A program made the translations under genes and the position numbers. Under the pieces are notes generated by a model. The model saw only the letters and a list, made by a program, of their open reading frames with translations. It was not told where the DNA came from and did not search any database. DNA of 64,000 nucleotides from Brachyspira intermedia PWS/A (GTDB lineage Bacteria > Spirochaetota > Brachyspiria > Brachyspirales > Brachyspiraceae). Position 1 is the first letter of the stretch. Every line of letters starts with the position of its first letter. Of the stretch, positions 42,778-51,801 are shown in pieces. The DNA lies in contig NC_017243.1 of NCBI RefSeq assembly GCF_000223215.1, forward strand, positions 1,798,001-1,862,000, in the 5' to 3' direction.

Positions 42778-44007
42778 ATGACAGATATTAAACAAATTGA
42801 AGGCGGAATATGTGCATCTGAAGGTTTTTTAGCAAACGGAGTACATGCTGGTATAAAGAAAAATAGCGAAAAAAAAGATTTAGCAATAATTTATAGTAAA
42901 AGTCTATGTTCTGCTGCTGCAGTATATACTCAAAACAAAGCATGCGGAGCAAATATAACAGTAAGCAAAGAACATTTAAAAGACGGAAAAGCAAAAGCTG
43001 TTATATGCAATTCAGGTAATGCTAATACTTGTAATAAAGACGGTGTGGATAAAGCAAAAGAAATGTGCAAACTTACTGCTGATGTATTAGGTATTGATGA
43101 AAAAGATGTGGCTGTTGCATCTACTGGTGTTATAGGCGTACCATTACCAATAGAGCCTATACAAAAAAATATAAAGACACTTATAGAGAATGCAAATCAT
43201 TCTGCAGAACATGCTAAAAATGCAGCAAATGCAATAATGACAACTGACACATTTATGAAAGAAATAGCCTATGAATTTGAAATTGACGGAAAGAAAATCC
43301 ATATAGGCGGAATGTCAAAAGGAAGCGGTATGATTCACCCTAATATGGCTACAATGCTTGCTTTTGTAACTACTGACTGCAATATATCAAGCGAAATGCT
43401 TCAAAAGGCTTTAAGCGAAGATGTTAAATACACATACAATATGATTAGCGTTGACGGAGATACTTCTACAAATGATATGTGTGTTGTACTTGCAAATGGA
43501 GAAGCAAAAAATACTTTAATAGATAAAGAAGATGATAATTATAAAATATTTTGCAAAGCATTGAATATGACTAATACTTATTTATCAAAGCAAATGGCTA
43601 AAGACGGAGAAGGTGCTACAAAATTAATTGAATGCGAAGTTATTAATGCTGAAAGTTTAAAATTGGCAAGAAAGATAGCTAAGTCTGTAATAACTTCAAA
43701 TTTGGTAAAGGCTGCTATGTATGGATGCGATATGAATTGGGGAAGAATTTCATGTGCTATAGGCTATACTGATGCTGATTTTGATATAAATAAAGTTTCT
43801 ATAAATGTTGGTTCAAAATATGGTGAGATGAATGTTTATAAAGACGGATACGGTGTAGAGTTCGATGAAGATGAAGCTTTGAAAATATTAAAAGAAGATG
43901 AAATAAAAATTACAATAGATATGAACTGTGGAAATTATAAAGCAACAGCTTGGGGTTGTGATTTAACTTATGATTATGTAAAAATTAATGGCTCTTATAG
44001 AAGTTAA
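42778..44007 (+). CDS. argJ: ArgJ, glutamate N-acetyltransferase
   Basis: Transfers acetyl from N-acetylornithine to glutamate, recycling the acetyl group; bifunctional forms also use acetyl-CoA. 409 residues. The precursor self-cleaves before Thr in G-M-I-H-P-N-M-A-T-M-L; K-G-S-G and the T-T-D-T-F-M-K segment are conserved. AGGAG precedes the ATG. The presence of ArgJ explains absence of argA and argE. Confidence 0.96.
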   Translation: MTDIKQIEGGICASEGFLANGVHAGIKKNSEKKDLAIIYSKSLCSAAAVYTQNKACGANITVSKEHLKDGKAKAVICNSGNANTCNKDGVDKAKEMCKLTADVLGIDEKDVAVASTGVIGVPLPIEPIQKNIKTLIENANHSAEHAKNAANAIMTTDTFMKEIAYEFEIDGKKIHIGGMSKGSGMIHPNMATMLAFVTTDCNISSEMLQKALSEDVKYTYNMISVDGDTSTNDMCVVLANGEAKNTLIDKEDDNYKIFCKALNMTNTYLSKQMAKDGEGATKLIECEVINAESLKLARKIAKSVITSNLVKAAMYGCDMNWGRISCAIGYTDADFDINKVSINVGSKYGEMNVYKDGYGVEFDEDEALKILKEDEIKITIDMNCGNYKATAWGCDLTYDYVKINGSYRS

Positions 44008-44042
44008 AATTATATTTTATAACATTAAAAAAGGAAATAAAA

Positions 44043-44909
44043 ATGGATAATATTTCAAATAGAGATAAAGCATTTATACTTAATCAGGCATTGCCTTATA
44101 TACAGAAATACACAGGAAAAACCGTTGTAATAAAATACGGCGGAAGTGCTATGGAAAATCCTGAATTAAAAAAGAAAGTCATGAGCGATGTTGCTTTGCT
44201 TTCTACTGTGGGAATAAAAGTCATAGTTGTGCATGGCGGAGGAAAAGATATTACTGCTATGCTTAATAAAATAGGAAAAGAATCAAAATTTATAAATGGT
44301 TTAAGATACACTGATAGCGAAACTGCTGAAATAGTAAAAATGGTTCTTGCAGGTAAAGTTAATAAAGAGTTGGTAGCATCTCTTGAAAACTGCGGAGGCA
44401 AATGTCTTGGTATATGCGGTATTGACGGAAAAATGTTTAAAGTAAGCAAATATAAAGGTGATTATGATTTGGGATTTGTAGGCGATGTTGATGATGTTGA
44501 TACAGATTTGCTTAATACAATTATATCAAATAAATATATTCCAATAGTTGCAACTGTAGGATGCGATGATGAAGGAAATGTTTATAATATTAATGCTGAT
44601 ACTGCTGCTGCAAAAATAGCAGAGAGCCTAAAAGCTGAAACTTTAATATATATGACTGATACTCCGGGACTTTTAAAAGATAAAGATGATGAAAATACTT
44701 TAATAAGTCAAATTAATATTAAAGATATAGACAACCTTATAAAAGACGGCACTATATCAGGAGGAATGATACCTAAAGTTAAGCATTGTATAGATGCAGT
44801 TGATAATGGTGTATCAAAAGTATTTATAATAGATGGAAGATTATGCCATTCATTATTAATAGAAATGTTCACCGATGAAGGTATAGGAACTATGTTTTAT
44901 AAAGATTAA
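44043..44909 (+). CDS. argB: ArgB, acetylglutamate kinase
   Basis: Phosphorylates N-acetylglutamate. 288 residues of the amino-acid kinase fold: V-V-I-K-Y-G-G-S-A-M, V-V-H-G-G-G-K-D-I (substrate loop), N-I-N-A-D-T-A-A-A-K-I-A and G-M-I-P-K-V near the C-terminus. An N-terminal helix (about 1-25) as in arginine-inhibited hexameric kinases is present, so feedback control is likely. It lies 35 bases after argJ with AAAGGA upstream. Confidence 0.96.
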   Translation: MDNISNRDKAFILNQALPYIQKYTGKTVVIKYGGSAMENPELKKKVMSDVALLSTVGIKVIVVHGGGKDITAMLNKIGKESKFINGLRYTDSETAEIVKMVLAGKVNKELVASLENCGGKCLGICGIDGKMFKVSKYKGDYDLGFVGDVDDVDTDLLNTIISNKYIPIVATVGCDDEGNVYNINADTAAAKIAESLKAETLIYMTDTPGLLKDKDDENTLISQINIKDIDNLIKDGTISGGMIPKVKHCIDAVDNGVSKVFIIDGRLCHSLLIEMFTDEGIGTMFYKD

Positions 44910-44951
44910 TAAAAATTTATAAAAATAAAAAATTATGATTGGGAGTAAAAA

Positions 44952-46184
44952 ATGCCTTGTAAGAAAACAAATAATAATCAAGATAATGAAAAATCAAAAT
45001 TAAAAAAAGAATATATAAATAATGGTAAAAAATATGTTGCAAATACTTATGCTAGATTCGATATAGTTTTAGAGTCTGGAAAAGATTGTAAATTAAAAGA
45101 TATAGAAGGAAAAGAATATATTGATTTAGGAAGCGGTATCGGAGTTAATAGCATTGGGTATGGTAATAAAAATTATATAAATGCTGTAACTAGTCAATTA
45201 AAAACTCTTCAGCATACATCAAACCTTTACTATACAAAACCTTATATAGATTTAGCAAAAAAATTATGCTCTATTACTAAATATGATAAAGTATTTTTCT
45301 GCAACTCCGGTGCTGAAGCAAATGAAGCGGCTATTAAATGTGCAAGAAAATATTCTTTCAATAAATATGCTAATAATAATAAAGATTATAAAAGATATAA
45401 AATAGTAACTCTAAAAAACTCTTTTCATGGCAGAACTATGGCTACAATTTCAGCTACAGGTCAGGAAGTTTTTCATAATTACTTTTTCCCATTTTTGGAA
45501 GGTTTCTCATTTGCAGAGGCTAACAATTATGAAGACACTATAGAAAAGTTAAAAGACAATGCCTGTGCTATGATGATGGAGCTTATACAAGGTGAAGGCG
45601 GAGTTATACCTCTTGATAAAGAATATGTACAGAAAGTGCAAAAATACTGCGAAGAAAATGATATACTTTTTATAGTTGATGAAGTACAAACTGGTGCAGG
45701 AAGAACAGGAAAATTCTTATGTTCTGAGCATTTTGGAATTAAGCCTGATATAACTACATTGGCTAAAGGCTTAGGAGGAGGACTTCCTATAGGGGCAATG
45801 CTTATGAGTAAAAAATGTTCTGATGTATTTGTTCCAGGAGATCATGCTTCTACATTTGGTGCTAATCCTGTTGTTGCTGCCGGTGCTTTGGAAGTATTAA
45901 ATATAATAGATAAAAACTTATTAAAAGAAGTTGAAAAGAAATCCAAATATATAAAAAGTAAATTAATGAAACTTGATAATGTTGTAAGTGTAGACGGAAT
46001 AGGTTTAATGCTTGGAATAGGTTTGAAAGAAGGATTAAATGCAAGAGAAATAGTAGAAAAATGTATATCAAAAGGAGCTATTCCATTAACTGCTAAAAAC
46101 AAAATAAGACTATTACCTCCTCTTACAATAAGTGATAAAGAATTAGAAAAAGCCGTTTCGATACTTTGTGAGTGTTTAGGATAA
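44952..46184 (+). CDS. argD: ArgD, acetylornithine aminotransferase
   Basis: PLP enzyme making N-acetylornithine. 410 residues with F-C-N-S-G-A-E-A-N-E-A-A-I-K, S-F-H-G-R-T-M, E-L-I-Q-G-E-G-G, I-V-D-E-V-Q-T-G-A-G-R-T-G and the PLP lysine in T-T-L-A-K-G-L-G-G-G-L-P-I-G-A. An N-terminal Lys/Asn-rich extension of about 20 residues (M-P-C-K-K-T-N-N-N) precedes the core. argF, argG and argH are not in this cluster. Confidence 0.95.
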   Translation: MPCKKTNNNQDNEKSKLKKEYINNGKKYVANTYARFDIVLESGKDCKLKDIEGKEYIDLGSGIGVNSIGYGNKNYINAVTSQLKTLQHTSNLYYTKPYIDLAKKLCSITKYDKVFFCNSGAEANEAAIKCARKYSFNKYANNNKDYKRYKIVTLKNSFHGRTMATISATGQEVFHNYFFPFLEGFSFAEANNYEDTIEKLKDNACAMMMELIQGEGGVIPLDKEYVQKVQKYCEENDILFIVDEVQTGAGRTGKFLCSEHFGIKPDITTLAKGLGGGLPIGAMLMSKKCSDVFVPGDHASTFGANPVVAAGALEVLNIIDKNLLKEVEKKSKYIKSKLMKLDNVVSVDGIGLMLGIGLKEGLNAREIVEKCISKGAIPLTAKNKIRLLPPLTISDKELEKAVSILCECLG

Positions 46185-46193
46185 AGATAATAG

Positions 46194-46236
46194 ACCTGCT
46201 TTATAATGGTGTTTTTGTATTATAAAGCAGGTTTAT
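46194..46236. terminator. Bidirectional terminator between argD and the ABC exporter
   Basis: A perfect 14-bp stem (ACCTGCTTTATAAT at 46194-46207 with 46219-46232) closes an 11-base loop; T-rich tracts lie near both sides. Serves argD (+) and the permease gene (-). Confidence 0.85.
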
Positions 46237-46248
46237 ATAAATTAAATA

Positions 46249-47049
46249 TTATGCTGATATATCTCTTTTATTAAAAATGATCACAGTAAGTATATTAGTT
46301 ACTATTCCAATAATAAATAAGCATATAGTGCCAATTAAAAATATATTAAAATCTGTACTATATTTAGATGGTTCAAACAAAGTTATAATACTTAAATATT
46401 TAAAAAATTCTGCCTTCTCTCCTACTCTTGATATCATCTGAAATAACATAAATAATATACATACTCCGGCACCAGCCCAAAGAGAAATCGCTGAAGAAGA
46501 AAAACTAATAGAACTCAAAAAACATATCCCTAAAAAAGAAAGCCATAAACCATAAAGACCTACATTAATAATTATAAGTTTTGATATATCAAGTTCGCTT
46601 TTAAACATGATCTCGCTTGTAAATATAATGAGCATAGTTATATATAAATTTAATATAAATATTTCTATGACAGCATTTAATATTTGTGTAGATATTATTT
46701 TTATTCTTGAATTTGGTGTAGCAAATAAATATGCGATGCTTCCTTTATCAATATATCTTATTACTAGTCTATTAACCAATAACACAATGAAAACTAATGG
46801 AAAAATAATAAGCAAAAATGAATATAAATAATCAATTAAAAAGTCAGTTAAATTATTTGAAAAATTATTCATTCCAAACAATGCAAACATTTGAGGCATA
46901 CTCTCAACCATAGAATTTAAACTATCAACAAGTTTAGGGTCAAACATAGAAACTATAATTGCTCCATACATAGTTAATACAGCAGCAAATATTAATAATA
47001 TTTTTAAATTTGATTTGAATTCTTTTTTAAGTAAAATGAAATTTATCAT
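46249..47049 (-). CDS. ABC-2 type transporter permease
   Basis: A 266-residue membrane protein with six hydrophobic segments in the ABC-2 exporter pattern: N-terminal segment (about 18-38), a loop with S-M-V-E-S-M-P-Q-M-F-A-L-F-G-M, then clustered segments. The start at 47049 follows GGAG; an ATG four codons earlier overlaps that site. It forms an efflux or membrane-homeostasis exporter with the upstream ATPase. The substrate is unknown. Confidence 0.85.
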   Translation of the reverse strand: MINFILLKKEFKSNLKILLIFAAVLTMYGAIIVSMFDPKLVDSLNSMVESMPQMFALFGMNNFSNNLTDFLIDYLYSFLLIIFPLVFIVLLVNRLVIRYIDKGSIAYLFATPNSRIKIISTQILNAVIEIFILNLYITMLIIFTSEIMFKSELDISKLIIINVGLYGLWLSFLGICFLSSISFSSSAISLWAGAGVCILFMLFQMISRVGEKAEFFKYLSIITLFEPSKYSTDFNIFLIGTICLFIIGIVTNILTVIIFNKRDISA

Positions 47050-47093
47050 GTTTATCTCCATTATTCAAAATAAAAATTATATCTTTACAATTT

Positions 47094-47978
47094 TTATTTA
47101 TTATAAAAATGCAAAAATAACTCCTCCAAAGTCTGACTTGAAGAATTAATATCTAATATATCATAATTGCTAAGTTCTTTTATAAAACTATTAACTTCAT
47201 TATTAGCAATAACAATTTTTACAATATTATTATTATTCAATTCAGATTTAAAACTAATTTTATTTTTAAAATTTTCAGCATCTTTTTCATTTTTAAATAC
47301 TACTTCAAAATTCTTATTCTTTTTAGATTTTAATTCATCCATATTTTCTATAGCAATTAGCCTGCCATCTTTTAATATAGCAGTTCTATCGCATGTTTTT
47401 TCTATCTCTTCAAATATATGCGATGACATGAAAATTGTAGTGCCTTTTTTCTTTTCTTCTAAAATTAAATCAATAAACTTTTTCTGCATCAAAGGATCAA
47501 GTCCGCTAGTAGGCTCATCTAATATAACAACTTCAGGCTCATTCATAAAAGCACATACTATACCTATTTTTTGTTTAGTACCTTTAGACATTTTATTTAT
47601 TTTTCTGTTAGCATCCAATTCAAAAATATCTATAAGCTCTTTAATTCTATTTTTATTTTTTATTGATTTCATATCAGCAATAAAATTTATAAAATCATCG
47701 CCTTTCATCTCATCCATAAAAGCAATTTCACCGGGTAAATATCCAAGTTTTGATTGTATATTTTCTCTTTTATAAAAACAATTCATATTTAATATTTTAG
47801 CATTGCCTTTATCAGATTTTATAAATCCCATTAATTGTCTTATAGTTGTTGTCTTACCAGCTCCATTAGGGCCAAGCATTCCAAATATTTCGCCTTTATT
47901 CACTTCAAAGGATAAATCAAATACTCCTCTGCTGCTTCCATAATCTTTAGTAATATTATCTACTTTTATTACAGACAT
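47094..47978 (-). CDS. ABC transporter ATPase, exporter (CcmA-like) type
   Basis: A 294-residue ATPase of the CcmA/drug-efflux class. Walker A GPNGAGKTT, Q-loop at GYLPGEIAF, signature M-S-K-G-T-K-Q-K-I-G-I-V, Walker B V-V-I-L-D-E-P-T-S-G-L-D. The C-terminal ~80 residues form the accessory domain seen in exporter ATPases. It partners the ABC-2 permease and lies 18 bases after the TetR gene, in one regulated operon. Confidence 0.92.
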   Translation of the reverse strand: MSVIKVDNITKDYGSSRGVFDLSFEVNKGEIFGMLGPNGAGKTTTIRQLMGFIKSDKGNAKILNMNCFYKRENIQSKLGYLPGEIAFMDEMKGDDFINFIADMKSIKNKNRIKELIDIFELDANRKINKMSKGTKQKIGIVCAFMNEPEVVILDEPTSGLDPLMQKKFIDLILEEKKKGTTIFMSSHIFEEIEKTCDRTAILKDGRLIAIENMDELKSKKNKNFEVVFKNEKDAENFKNKISFKSELNNNNIVKIVIANNEVNSFIKELSNYDILDINSSSQTLEELFLHFYNK

Positions 47979-47996
47979 AAATATCCTCCTATGTCT

Positions 47997-48611
47997 TTAT
48001 AAATATTCTTCCTTGTATGAAATCTGCTTAAACATCTTCATCCATTTAGAATACTGTTTTATCATGTCATCTTTATCTATTTTGATTTTCATTTTTTTTC
48101 TGCTCTGTAAATAACCTTCCGATGTGTATGTTATCATTTCTATAATATCTTGCATATTAACATCATCTTTAAATTTAGTTGTATCAATATTTTTAAAATA
48201 ACTGCTTATATCAATTTGTTTTTTATTTTTATAATTATTAACTATTTCCTTAACAACTTCACTTTCATCAAAATATCCCCGTATTAAAAAATCAAATATA
48301 GATTTATATTTTTCCATCATTTCTAATTTTTTATAAAAAGAATATTCCATAAGTTCAAAAAAATCTGTAATCTTGAAAAAATCAGAATCAGCAATAATCT
48401 TTCCTATATATTCATATACATACTCATAAACATACAAATATAAATTCCTCTTATTTTGAAAATGATACAATAAAAGCGACTTTGATATATTAGCATTATT
48501 AGAAATATTTTCTAAAATAGCATGCTTATATTCATACTTTGAAAACTCTTCTATAGAAGCATTGATAATAGCTTCCCTTTTATCTTCTGGTATATTGGCA
48601 TTTTTACTCAT
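47997..48611 (-). CDS. TetR/AcrR-family transcriptional regulator
   Basis: A 204-residue repressor. The N-terminal helix-turn-helix spans about residues 10-55 (K-R-E-A-I-I-N-A-S-I-E-E-F-S, I-L-E-N-I-S-N-N-A-N-I-S-K-S-L-L-L-Y-H-F-Q-N-K). The C-terminal ligand domain is diverged. It is the first gene of the exporter operon, and a 19-base palindrome sits at its promoter, so autoregulation is likely. Confidence 0.9.
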   Translation of the reverse strand: MSKNANIPEDKREAIINASIEEFSKYEYKHAILENISNNANISKSLLLYHFQNKRNLYLYVYEYVYEYIGKIIADSDFFKITDFFELMEYSFYKKLEMMEKYKSIFDFLIRGYFDESEVVKEIVNNYKNKKQIDISSYFKNIDTTKFKDDVNMQDIIEMITYTSEGYLQSRKKMKIKIDKDDMIKQYSKWMKMFKQISYKEEYL

Positions 48612-48643
48612 AATTAACTTTGAAACTAATAATTTACATACTG

Positions 48644-48662
48644 ACTGACTAAGTTAGTCAGT
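48644..48662. promoter_or_regulatory. Palindromic TetR operator
   Basis: ACTGACTAAGTTAGTCAGT is a perfect 19-base palindrome around a central G. It lies at the expected transcription start, just downstream of the -10 of the tetR promoter. Confidence 0.78.
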
Positions 48663-48670
48663 ATATTTTT

Positions 48671-48698
48671 ATTATAGAATATAATAAAAAATTGTCAA
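48671..48698 (-). promoter_or_regulatory. Promoter of the tetR-exporter operon
   Basis: Minus-strand TTGACA (48693-48698), 16-base spacer, TATAAT (48671-48676), directly upstream of the palindromic operator. Confidence 0.82.
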
Positions 48699-48718
48699 TA
48701 AAAAAATTATAAATAAAA

Positions 48719-48820
48719 GTGCCTCATATTATACATTTATCAGGAGTTTTGTTAAAATAAAATGATGTTAGGGTTTTAGATATTTTTATATCTTAACAAA
48801 AAATATATAACATGAGGCAT
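48719..48820. repeat. About 100-base nested inverted repeat (structured RNA or MITE-like element)
   Basis: Three nested stems: TGCCTCAT (48720-48727) with ATGAGGCA (48812-48819), extended by TTATA/TATAA; TTTTGTTA (48747-48754) with TAACAAAA (48794-48801); AGATAT (48778-48783) with ATATCT (48788-48793). No coding sequence is present. No clear target-site duplication was found at its ends. Confidence 0.6.
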
Positions 48821-48877
48821 ATAGATATATAATAAATAAAAGAAAAATTACATTATATTGTGGAAATAATTTAAAAT

Positions 48878-48924
48878 ATTGTCGATTGTCGATTGTCGAT
48901 TGTCGATTGTCGATTGTCGATTGT
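48878..48924. repeat. Heptanucleotide tandem repeat (ATTGTCG)n
   Basis: Six full ATTGTCG units plus a partial seventh, without mismatches. It lies about 190 bases upstream of the dus gene in a region with no gene. Such repeats change copy number by slippage. Confidence 0.9.
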
Positions 48925-49116
48925 ATTAATAAATAAATGATTCATAACTTATATAAATTAACATAGTAAACTTTTTTTGTCAATATAAAATAAGTCCTTT
49001 TTATAAAAAATATATTTTATTATACGATTTTATTAATTTTATTTTATGCCCTTGAAGTTTTTTAATTAATTGTTTATATTATATCAAAATTTTAATGCAT
49101 TTAATTAAAGGAAAAT

Positions 49117-50088
49117 ATGAAAAGAAATATATTAATAGAAGGTGTCGATATACCATCAAGATTTTTTTTAGCACCTATGGCTGGGTATACTGACCATGTA
49201 TTTAGAAGATTATCAAGAAGATTCGGAGCAGGACTTTTAATAACCGAATTAGTAAGTGCCGCTGCTTTAGCAAGACAAGTAAAAAAGACATATAGGTATA
49301 TGGAACATAAAGAAGATGAATACCCTATATCACTTCAATTATTCGGAGCAAATGAAGATGATTATAAAAGAGCTATAGAAATAACAGATTTAAGCGGTTT
49401 TTCTTTTATAGATATTAATATGGGCTGCCCTACCAAAAAAGTAGTAAAAAATAATGGAGGAGCAGGACTTTTAGAAGATACTGATAAAATGATTTCGGTA
49501 TTAAAAGCTGTAAAAAGTGTATCTCCTTTACCTGTAAGCGTTAAAATAAGATTAGGACTTAAAAGAGGTGAAGGCGGAGAAATAGAAAGAGCCTTAGCTA
49601 TGAAAGAAAATGGAGCATGCTTTTTAACATTGCATGGAAGATATGCAAGTGATATGTATAGAGGAACTGCTGATTGGGAATCTATAGCAAAAGTAAAAGA
49701 AGCATTGGGCGAAGACTATATTTTAATAGGAAATGGAGATATAAAAAACAAAGAAGATGCTATAAAGGCATTCGATATTTCTAAAGTTGATGGAATAATG
49801 GTTGGACGCGGTGCTATAGGAAACCCTTGGATATTTGCAGAACTCAATACTATATTTGAAGATAATGATGAGTACAAATTAAAAGAAGAAGATAATTTAA
49901 AAAATATAATAAGAGAACATATTGATGGATGCTGTGAGCTTTATGGAGAAATAAGCGGAATACATTTTATGCGTAAGTTCATTATGAAATATTTAACTGG
50001 ATATAGAATGGAAAATAAAATAGAACTTATGAAATGCGAGAACAAAGAAGAATTATTTAAAATATTGGATAATATTATAACAGAATAA
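49117..50088 (+). CDS. dus: tRNA-dihydrouridine synthase (DusB-like)
   Basis: Flavin enzyme reducing uridine to dihydrouridine in tRNA D-loops. 323 residues with the FMN barrel start R-F-F-L-A-P-M-A-G-Y-T-D, S-L-Q-L-F-G-A-N, D-I-N-M-G-C-P-T-K-K-V-V with the catalytic Cys, L-H-G-R and G-I-M-V-G-R-G-A-I-G-N-P-W. AAAGGA lies before the ATG. Upstream are a heptamer repeat and a nested inverted repeat. Confidence 0.94.
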   Translation: MKRNILIEGVDIPSRFFLAPMAGYTDHVFRRLSRRFGAGLLITELVSAAALARQVKKTYRYMEHKEDEYPISLQLFGANEDDYKRAIEITDLSGFSFIDINMGCPTKKVVKNNGGAGLLEDTDKMISVLKAVKSVSPLPVSVKIRLGLKRGEGGEIERALAMKENGACFLTLHGRYASDMYRGTADWESIAKVKEALGEDYILIGNGDIKNKEDAIKAFDISKVDGIMVGRGAIGNPWIFAELNTIFEDNDEYKLKEEDNLKNIIREHIDGCCELYGEISGIHFMRKFIMKYLTGYRMENKIELMKCENKEELFKILDNIITE

Positions 50089-50121
50089 TTTGATAATATA
50101 AATAATCAAAAAATAAAATAA

Positions 50122-50160
50122 AATAAGTTCCTGATATTATAACAGGAACTTATTTTTTAT
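50122..50160. terminator. Bidirectional terminator between dus and the MalK-like gene
   Basis: AATAAGTTCCTG pairs perfectly with CAGGAACTTATT around ATATTATAA, with TTTTTAT on the plus side and A-rich sequence on the other. Confidence 0.88.
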
Positions 50161-50176
50161 AATAGATCAATATTTA

Positions 50177-51292
50177 TTACTGTTCTATCAAAATATTCTT
50201 TTCCGTATCTTTATCGAATATATGAAGTTTATTCAAATCGAATTCCATATATGCACGCTGATCTCTTTCATAATCATCGCTGGTATTGATTCTTATTGTA
50301 ACCTGTAAATCACCAAAATTCATATACAAATAGCTTTCAGAACCTATCATCTCTATAACATCAATGATAGCCTCTATTAAATTATTTGAATTAGTTTCTG
50401 ATTTATCTTTATATAAAGTAATATTTTCAGGTCTAATTCCCAATATAACATCTTTTCCGTTATATGAATCATCTATCTTTGAAACTCTTTCATTATTTAA
50501 TTCAATTTCATATCTTCCGAAAGAAGCATACCATTTTCCATCTTTCTTAGAAAGTTTTGCATTTATAAAATTCATTTGAGGTGCTCCAATGAATCCAGCA
50601 ACAAATAAATTTTTAGGGCTATTATAAAGAGTCTTAGCATCATCAACTTGCATGATATCACCGTCTTTCATAACAACGATTCTAGTACCCATAGTCATAG
50701 CTTCAACTTGGTCATGCGTAACATATACAAAAGTCGTTTGAAGCTGTTTATGAAGTTTTATTAATTCTGTACGCATCTGAACTCTTAATTTAGCATCAAG
50801 GTTGGAAAGAGGCTCATCTAATAAAAATACGGAAGGGTTTCTTACCATAGCTCTTCCTAAAGCAACTCTTTGACGCTGACCTCCTGATAATGCTTTAGGT
50901 TTTCTATCTAATAAATGTGATATATCAAGAACTTTTGCTGCCCATTCAACTCTTTTCTTTATTTCATCTTTTGGAGTTTTTCTAAGTTCAAGTCCAAAAG
51001 CCATATTTTTAAATACTGTCATATGAGGGTATAAAGCATAATTCTGAAACACCATAGCTATATCTCTATCTTTTGGTGCCACATCATTAACGAGTCTATC
51101 TCCAATATATAATTTACCATCTGTAATCTCTTCGAGTCCTGCTATCATACGAAGAGTTGTAGATTTTCCACATCCGGATGGACCAACAAGAATTACAAAT
51201 TCTTTATCTGCTATATCTAAACTAAAATCTTTAACAACTTCCACATTATTATCATATACTTTTCTTATATGCTCAAATTTAATACTAGACAT
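50177..51292 (-). CDS. MalK/UgpC/MsmK-type sugar ABC transporter ATPase
   Basis: A 371-residue ATPase of the CUT1 carbohydrate class. Walker [10 protein letters not shown] near 37, signature A-L-S-G-G-Q-R-Q-R-V-A-L-G-R-A, Walker B V-F-L-L-D-E-P-L-S-N-L-D and switch V-T-H-D-Q-V-E-A-M. The C-terminal TOBE/MOE region (about 240-371) includes I-R-P-E-N-I-T-L. No permease or binding protein is adjacent, so it likely serves several sugar transporters, as MsmK does. Confidence 0.92.
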   Translation of the reverse strand: MSSIKFEHIRKVYDNNVEVVKDFSLDIADKEFVILVGPSGCGKSTTLRMIAGLEEITDGKLYIGDRLVNDVAPKDRDIAMVFQNYALYPHMTVFKNMAFGLELRKTPKDEIKKRVEWAAKVLDISHLLDRKPKALSGGQRQRVALGRAMVRNPSVFLLDEPLSNLDAKLRVQMRTELIKLHKQLQTTFVYVTHDQVEAMTMGTRIVVMKDGDIMQVDDAKTLYNSPKNLFVAGFIGAPQMNFINAKLSKKDGKWYASFGRYEIELNNERVSKIDDSYNGKDVILGIRPENITLYKDKSETNSNNLIEAIIDVIEMIGSESYLYMNFGDLQVTIRINTSDDYERDQRAYMEFDLNKLHIFDKDTEKNILIEQ

Positions 51293-51801
51293 AATTCCCT
51301 TCCTTTTTATTTGTTTATTAAAATTATTTTAATTTTTTACATTATAAAATATAATTATTTAGGTTCTTAAACCTCCTTTATAATTTTTTTAATAAGTTTA
51401 ATACCCTATTTTCTAATATATCCAAATAAATATCTAATATGCAATTTTCACATTATTTTATATACTATAAAATGTTTTTAATAAAAATCATAACAGTATA
51501 TATTCTATTAATCAAATTATGAAATATTATTTTCAACAAATAAAACTATTATATATCAAAAATATTAATATATTTATAGCTTATAAAAATACTTTTTATT
51601 TTGATAATCAATATAATCTTATTCAAAGTGCAAAAATATTTATTACTTTATAATATCAATAATATAAAAAAACTCAAAAAACAATTTTACAGTATTAATG
51701 CGGTAATTAAATTTGTAGGACTTTAATATTTGTATAATATAAAATGACGGAAAGTATGAATATTATAAGAGGGCATTACTATAACGCCCTCTATTTTTAT
51801 T
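51293..51801. other. Gene-free A+T-rich region with a strong hairpin
   Basis: No credible coding sequence. AGGTTTAAGAACCT-type hairpin lies near 51361-51374 in the leader of the MalK-like gene. At 51769-51795, AGAGGGC pairs with GCCCTCT, followed on the plus strand by TATTTTTATTTT; it can end the poly-EIIB transcript from the other side. A plus-strand TATAAT at about 51733 lies 35 bases before it, so a short RNA is possible. Nothing else was recognised. Confidence 0.5.

Noticed and set aside
48878-48924. CRISPR-like array
   Set aside because: Units are only seven bases with no spacers; it is a simple tandem repeat.
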